From Triplophysa rosa (taxonomy: Eukaryota; Chordata; Actinopteri; Cypriniformes; Nemacheilidae), in NCBI RefSeq assembly GCF_024868665.1, contig NC_079898.1, positions 15,360,358 through 15,424,357 of the forward strand: a stretch of 64,000 nt of DNA, read 5' to 3'. Every line of letters starts with the position of its first letter. Within the stretch, counting starts at the first letter, position 1. Both the position numbers and the translations under genes were made by a program. The notes under the pieces were generated by a model. The model was not told where the DNA came from and did no database searches. It was given only the letters and a program-made list of their open reading frames with translations. This document shows positions 46,686 through 60,300 of this stretch, in pieces.

Positions 46686-48477
46686 GTATGGAGTTTAAAT
46701 AGACCCAAAACTCACGCGCATTGAATCCGCGCGCACACGCGCGATGCAAACGCGCATAATGATAACCACGTGCGGAAAGCTGCTCCGCGAGCGAGAAGAA
46801 CAGTATCCGAAAGCGGAAAAGAATCCTCACGCGGGCGCATTTCTGCTCCGCGAGCAAAAGCTTTGACGAGCGCGCGCGCGCGATTCTCTCTATGCTCTCG
46901 CAACTGCTCAACACTTGCTCGCTCGTTGAGTTGACTTCTGAGACGGGACAATGCATGTTAAAAATTACCAATCAAATGAGCGGAGACATTGGTAACTTTT
47001 AACATGCACTCACCTACATGCAGTCACCTACAGATTACATGTCTTACTACCGAATGATTAGTGTATTACCTTGCCTTAGCTATGTGTTAGTATTTTAACA
47101 AGTGACATTTTGATTTCTTACATCTGTCAACAAAAATGATGCTATATAATATAGCAGTTAAACTTACATGTCATGTATGACCTATTTAAAACATTCTACA
47201 ATAATATAATTAAATGTCTCCTGTAGTCATTAAATTTGAGTTATCTAATATCTGTTTACTGGCATAGCCCGTTTTAATATTTTCAAAACAAATAAAGCAA
47301 AACAAATAAATTATTTAAATTAAATTTTAGAGAGTACATCATATTGTAATTTATAATAACTTGTGCTTTGAGTTATACTGTTGTAGCCATTTATTAATTC
47401 TCATTTTATAACAATTTCATGAAAATGATTAACAATACAAAAGCAATTATGAATACACATACCAAACTATTTATTTCTAACTTCCTGTCAATATGCCAAA
47501 TATGTAGATCCAAAGCCAAGGGCATACATAACACTGTAACCCAAGTTTAAAAACGGAAAAAGTATTGTGTTATGCCAAATTAAGACGTCTGTACAACGGG
47601 TAAAGCCGAGCTGACACTACGGGACTGTGAGACAACTTGAATTGCTATGGTGCTTACACTACACAACAAAGTTCCTTCTCATCTGTCGTCGTCTTGTCAT
47701 AGCTGCGCGCATACTACACAACACACCGCTGACGAGGTGCACACACCACAAAACATTGGGTGAAGAGGCGGTCCCGACCATCAGCGAAAATACATTTAAT
47801 TTCATCTTCTTTCCTCCGTTTATATCGTCTGCACTGTGATTGGCTGGATTAGTTCCACATGGTCGTTCAATCGCGCACACAACGAGATCACTAGGCGATA
47901 ATATCAAACAGGTTTGAAAATATCGTAGCGTCTGGGATAGCTCGAGACATGTCCAGATCACGTTGCACACCTGCTTATATTTAACGAGGTTCGGCGACCG
48001 AAACGAGCAACGATTTAGTCGCGATCTGAAGGTTTTGTCGCAGACCTTGGAAATCTGTCCGCAACAGCAAAATCCAGCCAAAAGTCACTAGTGTGAGCTT
48101 GCCATAAGATACATGTCGGAGACTGTAGGTGACTGCATGTTAAAAGTGACAAATCAAAGGATCGGAGAAGTCTGCCATTGTCCCGCCTCCAAAGTCTCAG
48201 AAATCAACTCTACGAGAGCGCAAGTGTTGAGCAGTTGCGAGAGCATAGAGAGAATCGCGCGCGCGCTCATCAAAGCCTCTGCTCGCGGACTGAGTTTTTG
48301 CTCGCCGAGCAGAAATGCGTCCGCGCGAGGATTCTTTTCCACTTGCGGATACTGTTCTGCTCGCTCGCGGAGTTTAAATGTGCCCTCGCGGAGCAGCTTT
48401 CCGCGCGTGGTTATCATTATCCGCGTTTGCGCATGGATTCCATGCACGTGAGTTTTGGGTCTATTTATACTCCATAC
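46686..48477. mobile_element. 1.8-kb fold-back element
   Basis: Inverted ends GTATGGAGTTTAAATAGACC and GGGTCTATTTATACTCCATAC; arms of about 300 bp (46686-46990 and 48170-48477) containing CG-rich blocks such as GCGCGCGCGCGATTCTCT. TATT at both flanks. The centre is AT-rich and contains a further repeat at 47599-48103. No protein frame that is not a shadow of the GC-rich arms. Confidence 0.7.
47599..48103. repeat. Inner repeat nested in the fold-back
   Basis: Imperfect inverted ends around AAAGCCGAGCTGACACTAC and GTCACTAGTGTGAGCTTGCC. Probable MITE; target duplication not resolved. Confidence 0.4.
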
Positions 48478-48535
48478 TATTGTCTCATGAGGCCAGGAGG
48501 CAACAAGTTAGCTTCCTAAGCTTTCGGACGCAGCC

Positions 48536-49078
48536 ATCATGCGATGTGCTGAATTCAATTAAATATGTGGTTTTTAAAAAATGGTCGAAATGTGCTCGGA
48601 AATGTATTCTGCAACATCTCACTTTTGCACACACCCTGTTTACGAAAAACTTTGGCAAAGAAAAACCTGTAATTTAAAATGAAAGCTGTTACTTTTGTGG
48701 TTAACTTAATTCGTGTCATTTTCTTATGTAGACATCCATTGACTTTTTGCCTCTATTACTTTTTACTTCTTCCTCAAAACATTTTAATGGAGATTGACCG
48801 TGCCCTTTCACAGCATGTTTTCTAGTCATTTGTGTGGGGTCTAGTTCTAGTACACTGGTCAGAGAGAAAGAGTAGGGGTGGAGTTAAAACGTTTGTGAGT
48901 CATGTGTGTTCTGTTGTCTGTATCAGTAGGGTGTGGTCAGAGGAAAGAATGTATCAAAAGAAAAAAGTAGGCACATGGATTTCAGAAAACTAAAGCCTTT
49001 ATTTTTCCTTGGGGAAAGCTTGTTTGTGCCTGAATGTGATTTGGAACATATGCATTGTTCATGATCCAACAATCTTTG

Positions 49079-49157
<79 letters not shown>

Positions 49158-51373
49158 TGATTTATATACTGAGTAATATTAATTATTGCAATATGCATCA
49201 TAGCATCAAATCAAGCTGGTGCTTGTAAAAAATGGATTAAATGATCCCCCACCCCCCATAGTCATGTTTTAGGAATTCCAATAACTTCCTATGCTTGCTC
49301 ATTGTGGTTCTTAAATTTTGAGTTACTCAAAATATACTGTATATCCACTAATTCATTTACTATTTTCATAATTACTGTATTTCATAGAAAAACCCTTACA
49401 AAAAGACAAATGTCACACCAATAAATCAACAATCTAACTCTGTATTCTAAAACTTACTGCATAACAAAGCTTAAAAAATAATCAAACAAAAGACCAAATG
49501 ACAATCTATTTCTGGTGTCGCTATTTTAAAAAAGTGCATAAATCTGCCAAATCATGCTTTATATCTGATCTAATAATAGCATTTGGTTTCTAGGTTTAGG
49601 TTCAGGGGAAGGGTATAGTAAACATCACTACCTCCTACTTACAGGGAAAATAATTTCGCAAACTCTCAAATAAAACAAACTTTAAAATGATTTATATTTC
49701 AGACTAGACTACTTGACGTTATACAAAATACATATCCTCTAATATTTACACTGCTATGCCAACCGTGGTTGTTTAATCCCACTTCCTAACATTTGCAGTG
49801 TGTTGTTTTTTGCTGTGTGACACGTCCAGCCACACCTGTCTTCATCTGAACATGTCCTAAAGCTTCGGTTTGCAGAATCATAAAGGATAAAACTGTGATT
49901 CCTAAGGGCATTGTGTTCTTCAAAGTCTGTCTGTGTGTACCTGCCAAAAGACAGGGGAGTGGCTCAGTTTAAAATCCAACCCAGAAGTCCTGTGAAAACT
50001 TGCCTGTGAAAGAAGAAAGAAAATGAAATAGAACACAACAGAAGTCGGGCAACAACATTCACATACTGCACAGGTGAAGTTCACGGACAACTCCTCAGTG
50101 GACGATTAACTGGACTTTTCTTTTAAAAGAAACCAAAATCATTCTGCTGTTTCCAGTAACAAAGGTAAAGCGTCTTTTATCTTATATAATCTTACACAAC
50201 TTTCACACATTTCGCATATTTACCTTTTCAACTGCATGAAAGAAGTAAAGATAAAAAATAAAAATGAATTGCAGATCCAATACATGCAGTCTTTTAGTTA
50301 TGTAATCTCCCGCAAAACATTACACTCTATTTACAGATAATATCCATCTGTTGTTTCCTTTGAAAATACATAAAATAAATAAAAACAAAGGTTCTTTGTA
50401 TCCTGATTTTGTGATGGTTTGGATGTTGATGTTTAGATGTTGATAAGATATCTTGTGTTCTTATTAAAATCTTGAGATAACTCACATACTACAGTAAAGA
50501 TATTGAAAATAATTGCAAATTGAAGGACCAAAAAAAAACGTTTAGTGAAATTTTTATAATGGCTCATTCACTGTACATATGAGAAAGAAAGTGTGTGAAT
50601 ACATTTGTGTTTCACACATTATCAAAGTCTGATGCAAAATCGTAAAGGATTGTGCACGGACAATTGCCACTAACAATACAGATTTTGTTTGTGCATGAGA
50701 CACCATCCATTATGTTCAGCTTTTTGATTTGTTGTGGTTTTTGGGGAACCAGTAGCTGGCCATGCATTTGTTATGGATGTGAGGAGGGTGTGGTAGTGAT
50801 CTGCTTCACTTTCTTCAGTGTAAATATGAGACTCTGTAGTTGATCCTGCAAGCCTTTATTGGCACAAATGATCATCCCTTAGGGATTATTCTGCATTAAT
50901 GCTACATGTGCCAACTATAATTACAGTTTGGCAATGATCTGGATCAGACATCCATTCTATGACATACTTGCCTTGTAACATGAGTGGAATCATCAAGGAA
51001 ATAGGCAAAAAACTCTGTTTTTCAGTGTGCATTGGAGTATTACATTTCTTGTTAAAACTTGTTGCTGTGGGAACAAGCGGACATGCAGTTAAACACTTCT
51101 CCATATGCTCTCCAGATTCTGCTGTTCTCTTTCAAAACAAGAGATTATGTCATTTTACACACCCCAGCAAATATGTTTCATAAATGAGTTAACAAATGCA
51201 AAAACCTTTAAAGCTTTTTAAGGAGGTATCTGTAAGTGTTAGATGTATAATGTAAGAAACAGATTCCACTTTATATTACAGATATTTACCATGGTTTTTA
51301 CTAGTGTACAATTATTACTCATAAACGTAGCTACAAAAATAAAAACATATTGCTTTTATGTTATTTTCCTTCA
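48536..51373. other. Region upstream of the col17a1 coding start
   Basis: No coding exon recognised. A likely untranslated first exon ends at 50164 (AACAAAG then GTAAAG donor), which would splice to the exon at 51375. The rest is AT-rich with one GA microsatellite. Confidence 0.45.
49079..49154 (+). repeat. (GA)n microsatellite
   Basis: About 75 bp of GA dinucleotides with one interruption. The minus-strand poly-LS peptide it encodes is a shadow. Confidence 0.95.
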
Positions 51374-51379
51374 GTTATA

Positions 51380-51397
51380 ATGAAATGGACGATTTAG
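51380..51397 (+). promoter_or_regulatory. Overlapping upstream ORF at the col17a1 start
   Basis: ATGAAATGGACGATTTAG: a five-codon frame whose ATG is 5 bp before the col17a1 ATG and whose stop lies past it. It overlaps the true start in a different frame and could lower or gate initiation. Confidence 0.5.
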
Positions 51398-54300
51398 GAC
51401 AAAGAAACTATTCAGGAGGAAGTTTAGGAGACAAAGGTAGGGATTTTTTGATCACTCACTTTAGTTCCAGCACTGAATTTATGTAACTGTTGTTGTGAAT
51501 CATTTGTAAGACTTCCATCTAGCCATCTAGTGATTCTGTTATTCTATTCATGCCATCTAGTGGTTCTCTAATGTTATTAAAATACTCTGTTAGTTTGATT
51601 CATGGGTTGTTTTCCTGCTTTATAAATGTGTATCTAAACAAGCACATTCTTAAAACATGTATTCTAAAAACAGGCACTGAAACTAGACTTACATCTCTAC
51701 CACCACGTAAGTTACCTCAGTCCATTCAACACAGTTTCTCTGTGCTCATTTGGTGTTTTATTCAGCTTTAACTTTTAACTTTTTTTGCCCTCCAAACTGT
51801 GGCTTTAACAGTATGCAAGAGTGTCTGTTTTGCAATATGTGGTCAAAGTGGAAATTGTTGCAGTTTGTCATGTTTTTAACCCCCAGGAGGATTCAGTGCA
51901 TCGTCCGGGAAGGGAATGTCAAGTAACTCTGGAAGTTCTAGCTTGGACAAGAACATTATAACCCAAAACAGTTCTTACTTCTTTTCCTGTAAGCAAACTT
52001 AACATAGCAATTGTTTAGCTAAATATAGAATAAACATTCCTAAACCTGTATAAACATTGTTAGGCAATATCATTGGGCTAAACCATCTTTGTCTCTGTGT
52101 TTTAGCTTCTGGGGGTGGGAGTACGGGTGGATTAGGATCTGCTCTCAGTGACCTTCTGACAGAGGAGACCTCTGTGAGTATAAGCAGGAAGGCAGGTGGC
52201 TCTTCTGATGGTTTTGATAGTGCGTTTGGATCGGGCTCTGGGCTAAGGGTGAGATCCAGTTCCACTGAAGGCACGAGGAGAACACAAGATTCCTGCGTCT
52301 CCCCTTTGTTTCTAGAGAAGAAAAGCAAAACCACTCGTTCCAGTCATTACGATGGTAAGTCAGAATTGAGGAAGGGAACCTCCTTGGAAAAAAAAGCTTT
52401 TTTTGTTGGAGTTTATTATATTTATGTCAGTGTGTCATCTATTTTAGGAAGCTCAAGTGACAATTCGTCCCCAGAGACCAAAAGAAAAGACTACGGTAAC
52501 AACCACGAATAGCAATATTTATACCCTTAATTTATAAGATTTATAAAAAAAAGTATTCATTGTTGGTTTAATTTGTGTTTATAGGATCATCTAGAGGGAG
52601 GACTCAGAGCAGAGGTGAGATTAGTAATATGTACATAATAAACAGCCACGGAAAAATTAAGAGACCATTCAAAATTTTCATTTCAAATCAGCATTTAAAT
52701 ATTGTGGCCATTCTAGTCCAGTGTTTGTTGTATTTCAATAAAATCAAACCTCAGGAGTGACATAAAGTCATCCAACAGCAAATGTGCGAAACACACGAAA
52801 ACTGTGATAATAAAATAATCAAGGTTATCACATAAAAATATAATTTTTGAGGTTTTCCTAAATACAGAGCATCTTTTCTGTTATTTTGACCTGTTTCTCC
52901 AGATTTCATTTTCTGCTAATAAAAGCAAATAGAAGCAATCTTTTTATTTGAAATTTGGGAGAAATATTGTAAGTAGTCCACAGAATGAAACAAAAATGCT
53001 CATTTTACCTAAACACTCTACAAATAAAAAAAATAACGGTGCTTAAAAGGTTCTTCACAGCAGTGCCATATAAGAACCATTTTTAGTTGCACAAAGAATC
53101 ATTTAGTCAAAGGTTCTTTAAAGAACCATCTCTTTCTTACTTTTTCATAATCTGAAGAACCTTTTTTTTCCAGAACCTTTTGTGAAACAGAAAGGTTCTT
53201 CGGATGTTAAAGGTTATTTATGGAACCATTTAGACCAAAAATTTTGAAGCACCTTTATTTTTAAGAGTGAACCTTTAAAGTCCGGGTAAAGCGAATTCTT
53301 AAAATTGTCTCTAAACACATTATAGATGTTAGAAATGTATTGCTGAAACATATTACAAAGACACATAAGTATGTAGTACTGAATTGTAGAGTTAAACCGT
53401 TAAACAGTTTTTCACCCATTCTCTGTGCTGGGTTTATTGGGCGGGGCTAAAACGGGGGATCCGTGACACAATGGAGCGTCCGAGCGTGCATCAGACATCT
53501 GCTCAATCACGAGCTCAGGGGTTGTAAGCTCTCACACACACGCTTTCAGACTCTCTCATGCTCTCACTCTGCCCAACTAAACAAATCTCACGCCAAATAA
53601 CAAGCAAACAGTAATGGAGATGCAAATGGGGATGGGACGGGCTCTGAGCCCTCTCCCCAGACATCACACCAAATACACATACATTTTAACCTGCATTATT
53701 ATCTGCATAGCGAACTCGTGAATTATCTATTAATAAATATTGCGCGCATTGACTCACGCGTGTTTGAATTGAAATCCTCCGATAAAAATAATCACATATA
53801 GCCTACTGGGGAGTGGGACTCAGGTTGAGCGACGCGAGTGGGCGTGGCTTTAGCGCAAACAGCGGACACGCCCCCAGCGTTTGAGAGCAGAGAGTCCATC
53901 TTATTTCTCCCAAGATTTTGATAACTTATTTTATTTACCTGGATGTTTTTTTCTCCATTCAATTTTGGCTGGGTGGTTAATAACACATTTTCTGTTGTGT
54001 GACAAACGCAGAACACACATTTTAATATCACTTTACTCGGGACTTTAAATAGTAATTTTTTTAATCAGAAAAATGGTCTCAGAAATGGTCTCTTAATTTT
54101 TTGCACGGCTGTATATACAGCCACTGAAAATATTAAGAGACCATTTCAAAATTATTTTCAGTTTTTCTGGATTTAATATTTATAGTTGTGTTTAGGTAAA
54201 ATTATCATTTTTGTTTCATTCTGTGAACTACTAAAAGGTTCTTCAGTTTATAAAAAAGTAATAAAGTGATGGTTCCCTAAAGAACCTTTGACTGAATGGT

Positions 54301-57300
54301 TCTTTGGAACCACAAATCGTTCATCTTTGGCATCGCTGTGAAGAACCTTTTAAGCCCCTTTATTTTTAAGAGTGCAGGTCAAAATAACAGAAAAGATGCT
54401 ATGTAGTATTTTTCAGAGCTCAAATACTGCAAAGAAAACAAGTTCAGATTCACTTTTAAGCAAAACAACACTAATATGTATTTTAGAAAAGTTCAAAACT
54501 ATCACAGTTTTTGTGTGTCTTGTCATGTTGTCGGTCTTTCAAATTGCTGTTGGATGACTTTATGTCACTCCTGTGGTTTGATTTTGTTGAAATTCAACAG
54601 ACGCTGCACTGTAATAGTGACAATACATCTAGAAATGCTGATTAAATGAAAATTTGGAATGGTCTCCTATTTTTTCCCGTGGCTGTATATAAATACATAA
54701 ATAATACCTACAATATGTGTAAGAAATTTAGGATAATATTTGATGAAGTACTGGTGATTTTTACTAGTTTCAACAATTACTAGGAAGAATTTATTATTTA
54801 GTTTTATTAGTTTTACGCCAAAGGTGCTGTAAGCTGTAATGTATACATCAGTGTTGAGTCTTAAACTGTTTTCTTCATCCCCTGGTCCGTCTTATTCTCT
54901 CTCACACGCATTCTCTCTCTCTACTTTAGAGACGGAAATCAGGACAAGACTGCAGAGTGCATCTCCATCCACAAGATGTAGGTTTTCTTTCTAATTAGTT
55001 TTCTTAAAATGTATTAGATATACAGTAAATATTGATCCATATGGCAAAATGTTTAAAGCATGCATATAAGTGTGAAGTAATGTTTGAATATTCCCTTTGT
55101 AACCTGGGATAAATAAAGTTTTTTTATTATTGTATTGGCATTACATTAGTTTACGTTTCTGTTTAACGCTACAGTGGCCAATAGTCTGAGAAAGTGAAAA
55201 AGTAAAGGCATGTTTAAACAGCAAAATGACTGATACAGCTCTGTTGCTGCAGGGACAGAGCTAGATGATGTGAAAAGGCTACTGAAAGGATCACGCTCTG
55301 CCAGCGTAAGCCCTACAAGATCTCCCTGCACCTCTCCTCTGCCCGTCCCTCGCAAAGCCACCATAGAGACCAGCATCTCCACCAAGCCAGTCATTGACAG
55401 GAAGATGAAGACAGCTCATGCTGACATGATGAACTGTTCGTAAAATCTTGTCTTAGTACTCCCACCACACCTATAGGGGTTTTCACATGCCACTCCCTGG
55501 TTTATACATGCACATAAGTCATGTTCCACACCTATTCCAAAGTGTTAAGACTTTTCTTCCGATTTTCTTAGCTGAGCAATATGACAACACTTTTCTGGAG
55601 ACTGACCTGTCCTCATTTACATGGAACACCTCCACATTGCCCTCTGCAGTCTCCACTGGTAATGCAGCCTACAGCTTCCACAGCAACACCAACAACATGT
55701 CAACAGGAGCTTCTCTTGTCAACAGCACATCCCCATCTTCTTTATCAGGTCTGCATCACTTTGGCAATAGGTTATGTTTTTAAACGTTCGTTTTATTTGA
55801 CCAAATTTTCATGTATTTTTGAAATGCAGTAAAAAAAAATTAAAATAACATAAATAGACTGCAAACTTGAAAGCTGTTGCAAAATAACATGAAAATCATG
55901 TACTTTAACTTTACAAAGATGTTTTTTTTACATTTTTTTTCTGCCACCCCAGCTGCCAAAATACTGTTTTATAGAAGTGTTATTTTACATTTTAGAGTTT
56001 GATCATTAATCAATATATTAGTTCTATAAAACCTTTAATATATACATTTAATTACATGAAAATTATGTTTTTACTTGGTGTATAGTGTATGGATTCCAAA
56101 ACAATTTAGGAGTTTTAAGTTCCAGTGGAGCTAACACAATTCCAGGTACACATTATCATTACATGTATAATTACATATAAAAACATTGCATACATTCTAC
56201 CTACATGTTTATGTGTATTTGTTAATGTGTTTGGTTTTTTTAGGGTATGGGGTGCAGAAAAATTATTCATCAATCACAAACAGCCCTGTTGGAGTGAGCG
56301 CAGGTGTCTCAACCTCAGGTGTTTGTTTTAATAATTGCTTTCTTTGTTTTTTAAACAAATATTTCGTACAATTATATTTTTTCAATACACAAGCAATATA
56401 CATACATACAATAAAATTATTCTTTATTGTCAGGCAAGTGAAAATGCTAATGTCTTATTGAGAATATGAAAGATACACTTTTATGCGTTTCTTGCATTCT
56501 TCAGGATATGGGGTACAGAAAAATTATTCATCAAGTCCAAACAGCCCTGTTGGACTGAGCACAGGTGTCTCCACTTCAGGTGGTTGTTTTAATTGAGAAT
56601 TATTTTATCTATGTTTTAAACTAATATTTAATTATTATACATTGTTATTTATTCATACAATATATATACTGTACAGAAACATTTATTTTTGTGAAAAAGC
56701 AATTCTACATGCTATTGTTTTATTGACAATATGAAAGATACACTTTTATATTGTGCGTTTCTTGCATTCTTCAGGATATGGGGTGCAGAAAAATTATTCA
56801 TCAAGTCCAAACAGCCCTGTGGGAGCGAGCACAGGTGTCTCCACTTCAGGTGTTTGATTCAAAAGCATTTGAATTAGTGTCCTGAGAAACTGACTCAATA
56901 CATAATAATGAGCATTTATGCAAATAGAAACCCAACACTGTAAAATGAGAAATGTTGTTTATGTGTGGGAATCCTTTAGGATATGGAGTGCAGAAAAACT
57001 ATTCAGCAAGTCCAAACAGCACTGTTGGAGTGAGCACAGGTGTCTCCACTTCAGGTGGTTGTCATATTTAATCAGGCTTTATTCCTTGTATACTTTGATT
57101 CTTTGAAGGCATAGCTATTGCTGCAAGATAAACAGAAACACTATGTGTTGTATTTAGGAACTGGCACAAGGGTCCTTAATGAGAACATGACAAAGAAATA
57201 CCTGACATCAGAGAAAGAGAACATTCCTGTGAAGAGAGAGACAGAAGAACTTATTTTGACCAAAGACAGTGGCAAGCAGTTTACCAGCAGCGCCCCCAAT

Positions 57301-60300
57301 GGCAAAGCAGGTAAACACTGAATTATTCGTGGTGGCGTTGAAATGGTTCTAATAAAACATTACATAACATGTTATGTTCTAGACTAACACTATATTTGGA
57401 ATAACTGAACACCACACAATGTTTTCATTATAGAGTCATATTCAGATGTTTCAGTGAAGAAGGACGTTTTTACAACCAGCTATTCTGAAAGCGCACCAGT
57501 CAAGTCTAGCTCTGGTGCATACTGTAAGAACCCTTTTTATATTTTTAATATATGAGAACAGAAAACAACAAGTAAAATACTTTAAAGTCATGAAAATACT
57601 GACTTGAAACTATGTGTTTGCATCACCAAAAATATTCTTCTTCGAAGATGGGTCTACAGCAGTGGCGACAAAAGATAAAGCTACATATGCAGGTAAACTT
57701 TATTATTCTTATTATGTACAGTACAAAAATGATATATTTCAATCCCAAAACTACTGTGAAATAACCTTTGCATAGTCTAGCATTCCATTCTATGTTTGAC
57801 TGATTTGTGAAGTTTACCTCTCTGCTGCTGTCTGTGTTCTGTCAGAGATTCATAAGGCTGAGGATGAGGACGACTGTACTTGTGTAGGGGGTTGTTGTGG
57901 GCCGCACTGCTGTTCCTGGTGGAAGTGGCTGCTTGGCTTTTTGCTCGGTCTTCTTCTGCTCCTTGGACTTTTGTTTGGACTCATTGCTTTGGGTAAGTCT
58001 GTCATTCCTGTGAAGGAGTTAATATCAGGAAGAATGCAAGAATGAATATTATTAAAGAAGAAGAATGGTGGGAAAGAGTTTAAAATGCACTGCTGATGTG
58101 TCTCTTTCGTATTTATCAATGTGAACATCTCTTGTCTTGAAGCTGAGGAGGTGAAGAAACTGAAGAATCGTGTCAGTACTCTTGAGGGAATTTCCTCCTC
58201 CATGAACGCACACACAAGTCGCCTGTCAGCTTCTAATGATGGCGTTCATAATGTCAACAACGGTGGAGTTAGATCTGCATATGAGAATACACTGGATCTG
58301 GGGTCTACAGACTTTTCAGGCAATTTAGCACTGCAGAGAAATATACAACAAACTCTGAGAGCAGAGATGCAGTCTGAAGCCATGAGAGGTATGAAGTCTC
58401 ATAAAGCAGTGGTTTTCATACTATGATCATGATCATTTCTACATCCTACCCCTGCACCTGACCCCCACGGGAGCTGCATGATTGAATTTATTTGCAAAAC
58501 ACCATCTGGTCAGTTTAATAGCTTTATAGCTTTATTACGATTTTTGACATTCACTATATTTATGGGCTTTTATATACAGTGGGGCCCAAAGTTTTTTTAG
58601 GGTTTTGAACATGAACATTTCACTCAAATTTTGTTTCTGATAATAGAATTTATCTGAACTGCACAAATGTGTGAAATCACTGCATTTTTATTATATGTAT
58701 ATAAATATTATTTAAAACCGTATATTTTAACAACACACTTTTTGTGTATGTAGACCATCTCATGTCTTTAGTCAAAGCTGAAGGAGGACTGCGGGGGCCA
58801 AAAGGTATTTGAACATACAGAAAACTTCTATGGATTTGTAAAAAGAAACTTAATTTGTATTATTGTGTTATTGATGTTTACTCTTTTTGCCACTTTTAGG
58901 TGACACTGGACCTCAAGGGCCCAAAGGTTTGTACAGTTTGAATTCATTTGAGTTCTTATCATTTCCTTGGGGCCATACTAACTTGTCAAGTTGTTTTGCA
59001 GGAGACAGTGGTTTTCCAGGACAATCAGGTGAGAGTTATACTTGATCTGTTAATAAAACTAAAGTCATAAAAGTACTCAGCAGTCAGATTTTAATGTCAT
59101 TTGATATGTTACTGAAGGGTCTTCGGGAGTGCCAGGACATCCAGGAAGAGACGGGTCGAAAGGAGAAAAAGGTAGTCCACATAATTCAACACATCTATAA
59201 CCTGGAATATAGAACATTCATGATTTTAAATTGCAAAGTAGTCAACTGAAGAAAATGTCAATGTTTACTTGTAATGGCAACGTTTTTAAGTACCGTAGTC
59301 CATATTGATGTTTTTTATGAAAACATGATTTTAGACTTGAAAATTTGTTCTTTAAAAATGTGTTTGACAGGTGAACAGGGTGCAGATGGGCCAGCAGGTT
59401 TCAGGGGAAGAGATGGACAGCCTGGATCCCGTGGAGATCCAGGACCGCCAGGAATGGGAGAAAAGGGTGAAAGGGGTAAGATTCTGCCATAACAATGAAA
59501 CTTAAATTTTTATTTTTAATTTATTTATTATTTAACTTAATAAATTACGTGTTTTAATTTTTGTTTTGTGTTGTGTTGTCCAGGTTTACCTGGATTTCCT
59601 GGTATTGCTGGTGTACATGGGCAAAAAGGTTAATGCAAAATTAAATTAACTATATTTTTATATTTATTTATTTCAAAAGGCTTATACTTTATTTTTGTAA
59701 GATTTAATCATTATCATTGTTATTGTAATAATTATTGGTTTGTTATTTTATCTCTTTAGGTGCTGCCGGTTTACAGGGTAATAAACCTTGTTATTCAAAC
59801 AAATAAAAAATTGATTGACATCACACGTTTATGCCATCATATAATACAATGACAAATGTAAAACTGAAGCCCTTGTTTTCTTCCTGTGCAGGTGAACAAG
59901 GTCCTCGAGGCTTTAGCGGTGAACCTGGTCCTAAAGGTTTGAAGTTGTGTTCTGAATGAATGATTTTGATTTAGCCTAACTAACTGTACCAGCTGTATTA
60001 CCATTAAAATCTACTTTTTTATTTTTTGCAGGTGATAGGGGTCCACCTGGAATTAAAGGTTTGTAACAAATCATATTTTGTCTTAAATGATACAAATCAT
60101 CACAACTTATCACTGTGGTTATTGTGCCGTTTATGTGAAATTATGTGTATTGTATCGCAGGTGATCACGGTGATAAAGGAGACAGTGGGATTCCAGGTTT
60201 GTAAATTTAGGCTGTGAACTTGATTAACGTATGTTACAGTATGTTTAAATTAGGGCTGTCAAACGATTAATCACGATTAATCGCATCCAAAATAAAAGTT

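Larger units (their letters stand above)
46027..48535. mobile_element. Outer inverted-repeat element hosting other insertions
   Basis: Begins GGCTGCGTCTGAAAGCT and ends AGCTTTCGGACGCAGCC, with ATC on both sides. The body left of 46511 and right of 48482 is the original element; a hairpin and a fold-back have inserted side by side in it. No coding capacity seen. Confidence 0.6.
52643..54111. mobile_element. Mariner-like non-autonomous element, copy 1, in a col17a1 intron
   Basis: Left end CAGCCACGGAAAAATTAAGA and right end TTTTTTGCACGGCTG, flanked by TA-rich sequence. Interrupted by a TTAA MITE (53275-54048) and by an AGGTTCTT-type repeat (53040-53268). No transposase. Confidence 0.6.

Noticed and set aside
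46712..46971. Arg/Ala-rich open frames in the 46.7-47.0 and 48.1-48.5 kb arms
   Set aside because: They lie in the CG-rich arms of a fold-back element and appear in inverted pairs; no domain, no splice structure.
48923..49201. Poly-LS protein frame on the minus strand
   Set aside because: Encoded by the (GA)n microsatellite; no gene context.
58570..58640. CAGTGGGGCCCAAAG word as a possible transposon end
   Set aside because: No matching opposite end or target duplication was found nearby.
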